Below, piece after piece: positions 51,601 through 61,647 of a DNA stretch of 64,000 bases (positions are counted from its first letter, which is position 1; every line of letters begins with the position of its first letter). Source of the stretch: Methanoregula sp. (lineage in GTDB: Archaea > Halobacteriota > Methanomicrobia > Methanomicrobiales > Methanospirillaceae); the NCBI GenBank assembly GCA_030651815.1, contig JAUSBW010000109.1, forward strand, positions 1 to 64,000, written 5' to 3'. The notes below the pieces were generated by a model that did not search any database, had not been told where the DNA came from, and worked only from the letters and a program-made list of their open reading frames with translations. Both the position numbers and the translations under genes were made by a program.

Positions 51601-51962
51601 ACGATGATGCACAGTGGATTGTCCTGATGGGGTTCCTTGTCAGTTTCAGCTTCTTCTTCCTGACGCTTGTCATCAACCAGTCTACGGTTGTCGGGCAGAC
51701 CACCGCAGAAAGTGTGATCGAATTTCCGAAAAATGACATCCGGGATGTAAAAAGCATCGTCATTCAATCAAGCTTTTCTTCCCCGGATAGTAGAATTCAG
51801 AACGATATCACAAATATCTCATTAAGCAGGAAGAGCGCGGTGGTTGATTACACATTACCTTTTACGCACGACTGTGTTCCTGAGGACACTACCTATAACT
51901 GTACGACAATACACTACAACAATGGGGTGACAGAATATAATGAGAACTGGATATCACCATAA
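51588..51962 (+). CDS. Pilin-like protein
   Basis: MARLNDDAQWIVLMGFLVSFSFFFLTLVI. Confidence 0.6.
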   Translation: MARLNDDAQWIVLMGFLVSFSFFFLTLVINQSTVVGQTTAESVIEFPKNDIRDVKSIVIQSSFSSPDSRIQNDITNISLSRKSAVVDYTLPFTHDCVPEDTTYNCTTIHYNNGVTEYNENWISP

Positions 51963-52401
51963 CTGTCAGAGTACTGAGTCCGCTGTGGCAAACCTGATCG
52001 AGTACATCATGGTTAGCGGCGTATGCATGGGTCTTTTAATTGTGATGCTTCTTTTAGTAAACACCAACATCATGGAAAACCCCGCCAACAGGGTCGTCTA
52101 TGTTGCCTTCACGGATATTGGTAACGGCGTTTCCACACGGATGGTTGATATCTATTCTCTTGCACCCGCAAACGGTACGATTACTTCAAAGTTCGACATC
52201 CCGGACGAGATCGTAGGGAGAAGTTATTTTGTCGAGATCGTCTCTGGAACTACAGGTCAGGATGTGATTGTGTCCCATGGAGATCTGAATTCGCGCATTT
52301 CTCTTGCCGGTATCGGGGCCACCACGAGAGGTAGAGCAGGCGGGAATACAACGGGTGCCGGGATGAACATAATAAGCTTTAATTCTACGGGGGGACTTTA
52401 A
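51940..52401 (+). CDS. Pilin-like protein
   Basis: QSTESAVANLIEYIMVSGVCMGLLIVMLLLV. Confidence 0.6.
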   Translation: MRTGYHHNCQSTESAVANLIEYIMVSGVCMGLLIVMLLLVNTNIMENPANRVVYVAFTDIGNGVSTRMVDIYSLAPANGTITSKFDIPDEIVGRSYFVEIVSGTTGQDVIVSHGDLNSRISLAGIGATTRGRAGGNTTGAGMNIISFNSTGGL

Positions 52402-53210
52402 TGGCAGCAGGGTATGAACGATCAAACGACAGAGGAGTATCAGAATCGATAGGATTCCTCCTCATCTTCACCATCATGATTACAGGTATCGGTCTTGTTA
52501 CACTCTACGGGTATCCCCTGCTCCTCCAGCAGCAGGTAAGTGCTGATGAGAAGATCATGCAAAAGAACATGATCGTGTTGCAAAACGATGTGAAAAGTCT
52601 CGCGTACAAAACCGTGCCGTTCAAGGAGACCTCCCTCAAGATCGGACAGGGATCACTGATTGTTTACAATTGGAGTCACCTGCCTGTATCATCAACAATA
52701 ATGATCTACACAGATATTGCAAATAAGTACGTTGATTCGTTCCATTCAGGGGATTTGCGATATTATTCTGAAGCAGCCGGTTCAGAGATGTCCCTCCAGA
52801 ACGGGGCAGTGGTGACACGCCGGCTGGTAGAACCGGGGTCTGTTATGCTTGCTGAACCCCGCTGGTTCTATGACGGAAAGACAAACACTGTGGTGATCAA
52901 TTTCATCAACATGACCGGCCCCGATGGGATATCCCGGGCGGGTGTCGGTACAGTGCAGATGGCTTTGGGGGACGTTCGTTACACGAAAACTGAGATTCCT
53001 GCCGGTATTCCTATCTATCTGGACTATACTCCCGATAGTACGCAGGATTATTCGGTTGCCTGGGATAATTATTTCGTTAATACTATGAAGATGACTGAGA
53101 CCGGTGCCTCACCTTGGCCAACGAAAACGTATAGACTGGATATGGTAGATACCGCTCGCCTCGTAACGCTGGTTATTAAAACATACGATGTGGATATTAG
53201 ATCACTCTGA
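52401..53210 (+). CDS. Pilin-like protein
   Basis: NDRGVSESIGFLLIFTIMITGIGLVTLYG. Confidence 0.65.
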   Translation: MAAGYERSNDRGVSESIGFLLIFTIMITGIGLVTLYGYPLLLQQQVSADEKIMQKNMIVLQNDVKSLAYKTVPFKETSLKIGQGSLIVYNWSHLPVSSTIMIYTDIANKYVDSFHSGDLRYYSEAAGSEMSLQNGAVVTRRLVEPGSVMLAEPRWFYDGKTNTVVINFINMTGPDGISRAGVGTVQMALGDVRYTKTEIPAGIPIYLDYTPDSTQDYSVAWDNYFVNTMKMTETGASPWPTKTYRLDMVDTARLVTLVIKTYDVDIRSL

Positions 53211-53296
53211 TCTTTTTTTCTAACGGGCAGCTCGTTGAAAAATATAAAAATATTTTCGTCCGGACAATAATCGTTGTGAGCTGATTATTGCATATA

Positions 53297-53581
53297 CTAT
53301 CGGCTCCGTAGAAAACCTTCGTTTTCACCAAAGTACTCACACGTTTTGCTGAGGGGACAGTGCCTGCTCGAGCCCTGACGGTCCTTCTCGTCATCACACC
53401 AGTCAATCGGACAGGAGTGCTGTCCCCTTGACCGCCCCTGCGCCTTGCGATAACGCTGTAGTACCTTCCGGGAGACTATCGCATTTCGGGAGAAGACCAC
53501 CATTGCCGCAGGCAATGGGGCTCGAGAAGATGATGCGAAGCATCTTCGCTGAGTGCCGACGGAACACAAGAAAATGGCCAT
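53297..53581 (-). CDS. Possible small Cys-rich protein (low confidence; overlaps hairpins)
   Basis: C-terminal CPIDWCDDEKDRQGSSRHCPLSKTCEYFGENEGF looks protein-like; the N-terminal part lies in the hairpin tract and the start is unclear. Confidence 0.3.
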   Translation of the reverse strand: MAIFLCSVGTQRRCFASSSRAPLPAAMVVFSRNAIVSRKVLQRYRKAQGRSRGQHSCPIDWCDDEKDRQGSSRHCPLSKTCEYFGENEGFLRSR

Positions 53582-54100
53582 CAGGTCATCTTCTTAGTGC
53601 CATAGCGGCGGGGAATTTATCGTTGCATCAACGAGGATTAATTGGAGAAGAATTCATCAGAATTCTTCGATTTGTTGAATCTCGCAAGAGATGAAACACG
53701 AGAAGTTGAAAACTTCGAGGCGAAATCCGAGGGGTTCATTAAAACCGCGAGGAGGAGAAGGACTCATCAGAGGTCTTAGACTGCGAAATCTGAGTGGTCC
53801 ATCAGGACCACGAAGACGAGAAGAACTCATCAGAGTCCTTCGAATGTCGAATCTCGGAGAGATCGGACACGAGAAATTGAAAACTTCGGCAATAATTGCC
53901 GTAGCCAATCTGGTCGAAGAGCCTGACGGCTCTTCTCCAGCCTGCTCTTCCCTTCGGGAACGATTGTCTCCCCCAAGAGTATTCATGGCCGTCTTGCCAT
54001 AGGGACCCATGGATAAAGAATGAATTGACTTATCCATAGCAGGATTTACCATGAAAGAACTACGGTTATTCATTATGTTTGCCTGAGTCCGTGACTCATG
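53350..54100. ncRNA. Candidate hairpin array / structured RNA or ssDNA element
   Basis: At least 15 consecutive short inverted repeats, several with perfect 7-9 bp stems, with recurrent CATCAG loops and diverged modules. Confidence 0.55.
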
Positions 54101-54405
54101 TGCGTTTCTACAGAGCATTTTCCTGAGAACAGATCGATCAATCGATTCACCTGATATGGGCACCACGAAAACGGCCGCGGGAGAACTTTGTCGGTGCAGG
54201 TAACATTATTGTTGTGGAGTGAGGTTTTCTCGGGACACCATCATCAGGATTCAGGCACACGTGGATCTTAAACCCACTCATGGTACCAGGAACCTCTTTT
54301 CCGGTAAAACAGAGCCCTCCAGGGACGGGCAAATTTCCGGAGGATCGGCACGTTCGGGGAATATGTGCAGTTGCCATGATTTCCCGGGCTCACTACGGTC
54401 TTCCT

Positions 54406-54680
54406 GTAAAAAATTGATTGTGTCCAATAATCGGCTAAGATCTCTATTTCAAAAGGTAACATTTTTTTTAGTTGTGTAAGAACATTGATCACGGTAAGCC
54501 GGGAACACGCTTGCGAGATTGCGATAAGGTCTCATTCGTAGAAGGGCGCACTGCCAGCCCTTCCACGAAGAGACACGATCAAAAGGTAAAAAAACTGGTA
54601 AATTATCCCTTTCCGGGAGCGTCCCGGGATTTTGACACAACCTGGATCTTAGCTGATCTTGTGACACGACCAAAAAATTC
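54406..54680. mobile_element. MITE-like element or IS remnant
   Basis: Inverted ends taaaaaattgattgtgtccaataatcggctaagatct and ggatcttagctgatcttgtgacacgaccaaaaaatt; no coding capacity. Confidence 0.55.
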
Positions 54681-54771
54681 TATCCGGGTAATTATCCTGA
54701 ATTTTGAATCGTTATTAAAAGATTCAGCAGCCGTATGGTAAAGTCATTGGTTTCATGAACCGGTAAAAAAA

Positions 54772-57600
54772 TTATTTCAGTTTGATGTAGGTACTGGTGG
54801 ATCCGTGTGCGACCACGACGGTAATTATACCTGAATAGGCATCATCTGCATCTACGGCATGTGCATGTACCCGGATCTCATAACTGCCTGACGGGAGATT
54901 CCGGACATCAAGTGTTGTCTGGCCGAATGTATCCCCGACAGGAGCTGACTTTACATCAAATTGCTTCCAAAAAGTGCTCCCCTGACTCCTATAAGATACA
55001 GTCTCCGTTGCGACATTCGTGAGTGTCGGACTATCGTACTTCGTATCCCATTGCAGGGGAATAAAAGCGGTAAAGGGACCTGATGAAACGGTCTGAAGGT
55101 TCATGACATTCAGGGTTCCGGTAATAAATCCTGTTTTCTCAGGGAGGTCTGACTGTACGGTAATGGGAAGATCAGGAAGGGACATAATTTTGCCATTTAA
55201 TAATATTTGTGTTCCCGCGCCGAAGACGTTGTAAGTTCCATTCTGTTTTACCCTAATACGGAATGTCGTTGACCAGGTTTGTCCAATGTCGATTGCCCCG
55301 ACATTGAATTGCAGATTAGGCCATTCGGGGGACTGATCCTTAACGGTCTGGGTTCCATTGGGCCAGATAATGCTCGTGCGCCCCCCGGTATTTATGGTGG
55401 TCTGGAGGGGGGAAAAGGGACCAACCGGGATATAATCATACACGTCTGAACCGGCATACTCAGTGCCATTTATTGTTATTTTTTCAAAAGATACCGTCAT
55501 CTTGGTATCCTCATCAGCCAGTTGCTTGATCAGCTTCTCAATATCAACGTAAAAACCAGCAATTTCGGCTGAGTTATCAGACGCATAGTACTTTCCACCG
55601 GTTTCTTGAGTTAACCTGACAAAGTTTGCTTCTGCAGTTGCAGAGCCCGGATTATTCAGGTAAGCGATCACAAAGACATGAATTCTGTTATCCTTCGCTG
55701 TACTGATTAAATCGTCTAAAGCATTATTAGCAAGGTTTGATCCTCCATCCGAGAGAATAATCAATGCCTTGACATCGTTCTCATGCGTACCCCCAGGAGT
55801 CGTGGCGACGATTATCTTATTGTATGAAGTTCTTATGGAATCTTCCATCCCTTGAGAATTCCCCTGACACACCAGATTTTTATAGTTATTTATAAGAAGT
55901 GAAAAATCCGAAGGGATTGGCATGTGACCGATACTTTGCTCGTATCCAAAAATCTCCAGACCTACCCGGGTATTGGACGCGTCCAATGAATTCAAAAAGC
56001 CCTCCGCGGCATTTGCCGCTCGCACTACCCGGGATATGCCACCATCTGAGGGATTTTTCATACTTGCAGATGTATCCTCATCTATCACTAACGTGATAGG
56101 GCGATATTTTCCCGTCTTTCCATTGCCGGATATTTCGATGGTGACATCAATCGTCTCGTTCACCTTAACGGTCGTGGGGTTAACACTTACAGCTACGTTA
56201 AGATAGGGGCGATTCGTCCAGGTAAGGGTGGCGGATTTAGGGGAATATGAAGGCTTTGATGCCCAGGTAGCCGTCAATATACAGGATCCCTCTGAACTTT
56301 CTGTACTGGTAAAGTTACCGGGAACGAATACGGCTGTTACCTTTCCCGTATCATCGGTTTTCCCGCTGTAGCTCGTAAGACCAGGACTATTAAGATAAGG
56401 ATGAATGTCCTCAATGGCACTACCCGCCGCATAACTGGGACTGCCAAGAGTGAGTGTAATGTCCTCCCCACTGACAGGATTCCCAAAATTATCAAGAACC
56501 CGTACAACCACGTCTGCCTTCGAAGCGGGATCATAGTCCCGGCTTCCCATGGCTTGCGGCGTTACGATGAGCGTCATATCTTTCGGTTCAGCAGTGGTAA
56601 AAGCAACCGTAAACTGGTTTGTTATACTCGGGGTGCTATTCACAACAGTTGCTGTGATATCAACCGTGCTGACACTGCTTTTTGGACCATATCTCTGGAC
56701 AGGGGTTTGTCCAAAAGCGTTTGTTTTCGTTAATAGATTTTCATCAAGGGAGGTCTGTATCAGTATAGGTTGATTTGCTATAGGATTGCCAAATTTATCT
56801 GATAGCGTATAGCTGAAATCAAAAACTCCTGTATTCACAGGAACGGTAGGGAGACTGGGCGGCACAGCGGCGGGAGAGACATCTGCGGTCAGGATCGGAT
56901 CGCCTGCCATGGTATCAATCATGAACACTTGCTGACTTAAATCCTGTACCGGACTCATTACGATGGTAGTCAGCCCGGTTTTTGTGCCGAGCTGAAGAGG
57001 TAACATCAGATTTCCATTCAAATCGGGCCGGGAACTGAAAGAATGGCCGTATCCGACAAATACGCAGTCATTCGGCATGGGGCAGGACACGGAAAGACTG
57101 ACGGTATCGTCACTTCTCCGGTTATCGATCGGATTTCCCCACTGATCCGTGATTGAAAGATTGAATGGGATCTCTTGTCCAACTATTCCAGTAGCGGGAG
57201 TAAACGTGGGAGAGAGAATGTCATGATCAATATTCTGAGATACGGTTTTTGTTGCAGTGACAGATGTTCCTCCATCGTTATAGTTTATTGTTGCGGTTAT
57301 AATCGCAGTACCGCTTTTCTTATTGACTGTGAAGGTGCTTGCCACCAGACCGGACGGTCCTGTGGTGACTGTGGCAGGACTCATAGTTCCGTACACAGGA
57401 TTATTGACCATGAAGGAAACTGTTGCCCCGTTTATGGGACCCGAAGTATTTTGAACGTTCACCGTGATGGTGGACTGGTCAACACCATTTGCTATTACCC
57501 AATCCTTACTGATGCTGATATTCGAAGTATCACTTGCCCCTGCCGTTCCAACCAGGAACAGCACACAAATAATTATGAATATTTCAGCATTCACTCTCAT
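54772..57600 (-). CDS. Large secreted protein with Ig-like (Big/invasin-type) repeats and a VWA domain
   Basis: Signal peptide-like start; Ig-like repeats such as NGATVSFMVNNPVYGTMSPATVTTGPSGLV; VWA-like ITLVIDEDTSASM...IILSDGGSN. Confidence 0.8.
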   Translation of the reverse strand: MRVNAEIFIIICVLFLVGTAGASDTSNISISKDWVIANGVDQSTITVNVQNTSGPINGATVSFMVNNPVYGTMSPATVTTGPSGLVASTFTVNKKSGTAIITATINYNDGGTSVTATKTVSQNIDHDILSPTFTPATGIVGQEIPFNLSITDQWGNPIDNRRSDDTVSLSVSCPMPNDCVFVGYGHSFSSRPDLNGNLMLPLQLGTKTGLTTIVMSPVQDLSQQVFMIDTMAGDPILTADVSPAAVPPSLPTVPVNTGVFDFSYTLSDKFGNPIANQPILIQTSLDENLLTKTNAFGQTPVQRYGPKSSVSTVDITATVVNSTPSITNQFTVAFTTAEPKDMTLIVTPQAMGSRDYDPASKADVVVRVLDNFGNPVSGEDITLTLGSPSYAAGSAIEDIHPYLNSPGLTSYSGKTDDTGKVTAVFVPGNFTSTESSEGSCILTATWASKPSYSPKSATLTWTNRPYLNVAVSVNPTTVKVNETIDVTIEISGNGKTGKYRPITLVIDEDTSASMKNPSDGGISRVVRAANAAEGFLNSLDASNTRVGLEIFGYEQSIGHMPIPSDFSLLINNYKNLVCQGNSQGMEDSIRTSYNKIIVATTPGGTHENDVKALIILSDGGSNLANNALDDLISTAKDNRIHVFVIAYLNNPGSATAEANFVRLTQETGGKYYASDNSAEIAGFYVDIEKLIKQLADEDTKMTVSFEKITINGTEYAGSDVYDYIPVGPFSPLQTTINTGGRTSIIWPNGTQTVKDQSPEWPNLQFNVGAIDIGQTWSTTFRIRVKQNGTYNVFGAGTQILLNGKIMSLPDLPITVQSDLPEKTGFITGTLNVMNLQTVSSGPFTAFIPLQWDTKYDSPTLTNVATETVSYRSQGSTFWKQFDVKSAPVGDTFGQTTLDVRNLPSGSYEIRVHAHAVDADDAYSGIITVVVAHGSTSTYIKLK

Positions 57601-57929
57601 TTTAACCACACCAGTTGAGTGATTATCTGACAAAGGATATAAATATTGTTATTTTTTTAAAGCGTTAAATATTTGTTTGATTGGCAAAATTTGGCATTAA
57701 AACACTTAGAAACGGGATTTTATGTCGTTACTTCTCATATTATGCCATAATTTTCTGCAACCAAACATCCTGATCGCTGCAAAACACAAAAGATGTTTTC
57801 GATAACTCTACATTTTTTTCTTTAACCGATGACTGATGGCACGATGCACAATAAGAGCAGGAAACCACCGTTTGTGAAATATTACCAAAAAGCGAATCCG
57901 GAACAGTTCACCGCACACCAGGAGCGATC

Positions 57930-58568
57930 TCATCCCAATCCATTCAGGTAAGGTATTGCCTGCAGGAACAGCAACCCCGAACCGAAGCAAACGATCATCA
58001 ATCCGGATATCCGGTTAATCAGCCTCAGTTGATCTGCACTGATATGGGAACGCACAGAACCGATCGCACCACAGAGAATGATCCACCAGAGCGCAGAGCC
58101 TAAAAAAACACCGCCAACAAACTCCGATGCGGAAAGAACAGAATTTTCATGAAACACCACACCAAAACCGGGCAGGATGGCAATAAAGAAGATGAGCGTT
58201 AACGGGTTTGCAATTGTGATAGCCACCATCGACAGGTAATCTTTGAGGTACGTCTCGTGTTCGGTTTTCACGCTCATCGGTGCGGGTATTGAGAAAAAGG
58301 TTCGTACTCCCACTAAGATTAAAACCACGCCCGCCGCGAGCCGGAGGGAGAACTGTTGGGCTATTATCAGTCCGGATATGGCAGTAAGCCCGAAGAAGGT
58401 GACGGCAGCATAAAACGAATCTGCGGTTGCCACCCCTATACCCGATACGATCCCGTGGAGCCTGCCATCGGTGATAGCCCGCTGGATGCAAAGGAGGGCG
58501 ATCGGACCAACCGGTACAGCAAGCATGAGGCCGATGATCATTCCCTGGATGAATAAACTGGTATCCAT
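57930..58568 (-). CDS. LysE-family translocator
   Basis: IGLMLAVPVGPIALLCIQRAITDGRLHGIVSGIGVATADSFYAAV. Confidence 0.9.
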   Translation of the reverse strand: MDTSLFIQGMIIGLMLAVPVGPIALLCIQRAITDGRLHGIVSGIGVATADSFYAAVTFFGLTAISGLIIAQQFSLRLAAGVVLILVGVRTFFSIPAPMSVKTEHETYLKDYLSMVAITIANPLTLIFFIAILPGFGVVFHENSVLSASEFVGGVFLGSALWWIILCGAIGSVRSHISADQLRLINRISGLMIVCFGSGLLFLQAIPYLNGLG

Positions 58569-58860
58569 GTATGCCCTGACTTGGAGATTCTCACAACGTA
58601 CCCGAAATCAAATCTGAGTGATCTACCCTGTTGCAGATCCCAGACAGATACGGCAGTGACGTGCGGATCGCTTGTGAAGTATTCCCACCATACATTCCAT
58701 TTTACCGATGTTGAGGGTTTCGGTACAAGCAGAACATCTCACAAATCGATATATTCCTGCAGGAATCGATCCTGATGCCATGATCATTTTATCAAGTGGA
58801 ATACATCTGAATAAAAATCTTAAAAACAGAAAATGCGAGAGGGAGGGATTTCGATTGTCC

Positions 58861-59289
58861 TCACTTCACAATCAGTACCGGGCACGGAGCCAGGTGAGCG
58901 ATCTTCTGGCTGACACTCCCGATCAGCACACCTTGTAAGGTACCTAACCCCCGGCTGCCGATCACCACCAGGTCGATCTGCTCTTTCTGCACATGGGCGA
59001 GGATCTCCTGAGCAGGATCACCGATGGCCACTTTCAGGGTATAGGCAATGCCTGCTGCGTCACACCTGGCAAGGGTCCCGCTGAGGATTTTGCGCGATTC
59101 CTCGACGAGCAGTGAGTGAACGTCGAATTTCGCCTGCACCATGCGGGACTCGGACGGGGGTGATGTCACGATATGGGCGATGGTGATGGACGGGAGGGAA
59201 AGTCCCTGTGCAAGACCGATCGCTGCCTCAGCTGCACGGCTGGCATTCTCTGATCCGTCTGTTGCGAGTAATATTTTTGTAAACATCAT
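58861..59289 (-). CDS. Universal stress protein (UspA family)
   Basis: KILLATDGSENASRAAEAAI; VVIGSRGLGTLQGVLIGSVSQKIAHLAPCPVLIVK. Confidence 0.93.
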   Translation of the reverse strand: MMFTKILLATDGSENASRAAEAAIGLAQGLSLPSITIAHIVTSPPSESRMVQAKFDVHSLLVEESRKILSGTLARCDAAGIAYTLKVAIGDPAQEILAHVQKEQIDLVVIGSRGLGTLQGVLIGSVSQKIAHLAPCPVLIVK

Positions 59290-59633
59290 GATCCCTCAAT
59301 TCCTTATTGATCCACTACCAGAATTAATTGCCTGCTCCTTGTTAGGACACATCATTAAAATAATCTGTTCATCAGGTTTTCGTTTACGGGAGGCATGCGG
59401 CCCGGTAATTGCCGGGTTTGTGACTGAAGATCTCACACCTGCCCCGGATTTACCCCTTGATAGTAGAACGTGAAGCCGGCGTTATTTTGTGGCCTTCAGA
59501 GGGTCGGGGAAAGTTGCCGGAAACCTGCCGAACGTTAATCTGGTATTACGTTGATTCTATAGAAAAAACGCTGTCAGCGTACATTTTTTTATCAGTAAAA
59601 AATACTATCACGCACAAAACCCTGAGGTTTTTT

Positions 59634-61070
59634 GTGAATCTGCCTGCACTGAAACGAGAATGGCTATCCAATATCCGGGGAGACTCCCTCGCGGGCATAA
59701 CCGTAGCACTTGCCCTGATCCCCGAAGCGATAGCATTCTCGATCATCGCCGGCGTTAACCCCATGGTCGGCCTGTATGCCTCCATCTGCATCGCGGTCGT
59801 GATCGCGTTTGCCGGGGGTAGGCCGGGCATGATATCGGCAGCCACCGGTTCAATGGCCCTGATCATGATCGTGCTCGTGCGCAATTACGGGATTGAGTAC
59901 CTGCTCGCAGCAACCATTCTTACCGGCATTCTCCAGCTGATCATGGGCTGGATGAAAGTCGGGCGTTTCATCACGTTCGTTCCCTATCCGGTTGTGCTCG
60001 GGTTTGTCAACGCCCTTGCCATCCTGATCTTACTCGCCCAGCTGCCGTTTTTCATCAATGCATCATGGATGATGTACGCCATGGTTGCCGGCACGCTGGC
60101 AATCGTTTATCTCCTTCCCCGGTTCACCAAATCGGTTCCGTCGTCTCTTGCGGCGATTGTTGTCATGACAGCGATTGTCATCGGTACCGGTATTTCGGTC
60201 CTGACGGTCGGGGATATCGGCACGATCACCCGGGCCCTGCCGGTATTTCACCTGCCCATGGTCCCTATCTCGGTCGAGACCCTGCTGATCATCTTACCCT
60301 ATTCAGTGACGCTCGTTATTGTCGGGCTGCTCGAATCCCTGCTCACCGCCTCGATTGTCGATGAGATGACCGATACGAAGAGCGACCGGGACCGCGAGGT
60401 TAAGGGACAGGGCTATGCCAACACCATCACCGGTTTCTTCGGCGGCATGGCCGGGTGCGCAATGATCGGCCAGTCGGTCATCAACATCAAGTCCGGGGCA
60501 ACCGGACGACTCTCATCGCTGGTGGCCGGCCTGTTCCTCCTGTTCCTTATCATCGCTCTGGGTGATGTGCTGGCCCGGATACCGATGGCAGCACTCGTGG
60601 GTGTCATGATCATGGTTGCCATCAGTACCTTTGACTGGAAATCGGTCCGCGACCTGCCCAAAGTCCCGGTCAGCGACGCGATAATCATGGTCATAACGAT
60701 CGCAATCGTTGTGTTCACCCACGATCTGGCAAAAGGAGTGATCGCCGGTGTTGTCCTCAGTGCACTGGTGTTCGGCTGGCGGATCTCGGCTATTCACGCA
60801 ACGGGCCGGGTACGGGACGATGGGATCAGGATCTATACGGTAAAAGGGCAGCTCTTCTTCGGGACCATGGAGGCATTCATCGATCTCTTCGATTATGCCA
60901 ATGACCCGCAGCGGGTGGAGATCGACCTGACGCACTCGCACATCTGGGACCAGTCCGCAGTAGCAGCGATTGCAAAAGTAGTGGACAAGTACCAGCAGCG
61001 GGGAAAATCCGTGTACGTGACCGGGCTGAATCCCGAGAGCCAGGAAACCCTCGATAAAGGATTTTCTTAA
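59634..61070 (+). CDS. SulP-family anion permease with STAS domain
   Basis: [35 protein letters not shown]-terminal STAS; GTG start at 59634 preferred. Confidence 0.9.
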   Translation: MNLPALKREWLSNIRGDSLAGITVALALIPEAIAFSIIAGVNPMVGLYASICIAVVIAFAGGRPGMISAATGSMALIMIVLVRNYGIEYLLAATILTGILQLIMGWMKVGRFITFVPYPVVLGFVNALAILILLAQLPFFINASWMMYAMVAGTLAIVYLLPRFTKSVPSSLAAIVVMTAIVIGTGISVLTVGDIGTITRALPVFHLPMVPISVETLLIILPYSVTLVIVGLLESLLTASIVDEMTDTKSDRDREVKGQGYANTITGFFGGMAGCAMIGQSVINIKSGATGRLSSLVAGLFLLFLIIALGDVLARIPMAALVGVMIMVAISTFDWKSVRDLPKVPVSDAIIMVITIAIVVFTHDLAKGVIAGVVLSALVFGWRISAIHATGRVRDDGIRIYTVKGQLFFGTMEAFIDLFDYANDPQRVEIDLTHSHIWDQSAVAAIAKVVDKYQQRGKSVYVTGLNPESQETLDKGFS

Positions 61071-61647
61071 AGCGGGCGGGCGAGGAGCTGTTCCGGGTTC
61101 AGGAGACGGGATCTCCAAGGGAACCTATGAGGTATTTTGAGAACGGAAATCGATGCGTGCACGGCGTTGGAAAGAGAAAAAATGTTCACCGGTTCGATGA
61201 CTGACAGAAAACAAAGGTTGATGAGGTTGCCTCACCATTTACCATAGACACAATTCCGGGAATCTTCTCATAACCCGGAATAGCCTGTGCGGGAAACAGT
61301 GCAGGTATCATGCGGACGATGGTAACATGCCATCGGAGAACCAGCATCAGGAGAAGACCCTGATGCCAGTACAGGACCCCGATGATCCACGGTTTCGTGG
61401 TGATGGCCCCTGAGGGCCTTTACAGTAACGGGCACATATCCGTACGGTTCGTTAAGGGAATTTCGCCGATATGTCGAAGCGGGTTTGCCAATGAATAGTT
61501 ATCCCGGTTTACTCCGGGGGGATTTGGCCGACAGTTGATCCGGCCGATTCGCACGGAATCGCATGATTAATGCGATGTCATAAAAAACCGGGAAATAATT
61601 CCCGCAGGGTATACAATCAGACAAAAAATCAGGAGATATAACACATA

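Noticed and set aside
53647-53841. Hammerhead ribozyme or C/D-box sRNA, because the minus strand repeatedly reads CTGATGA
   Set aside because: CTGATG mostly sits in hairpin loops; I did not find the GAAA and stem III context of a hammerhead, nor a clean C-guide-D' spacing. Only a covariance-model scan would settle it.
53647-53890. CRISPR array
   Set aside because: Repeats are self-complementary, diverged and irregularly spaced, with no constant repeat and unique spacers; no cas genes in the window.
53657-54166. Overlapping 169-aa (minus) and 103-aa (plus) ORFs as proteins
   Set aside because: Their repetitive text (EVFNFSC twice; HEKLKTS twice) follows from the nucleotide hairpin repeats, both strands are open, and neither resembles a protein.
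61140-61300. RNase P RNA, prompted by acagaaa
   Set aside because: The other universally conserved RNase P segments could not be found nearby.
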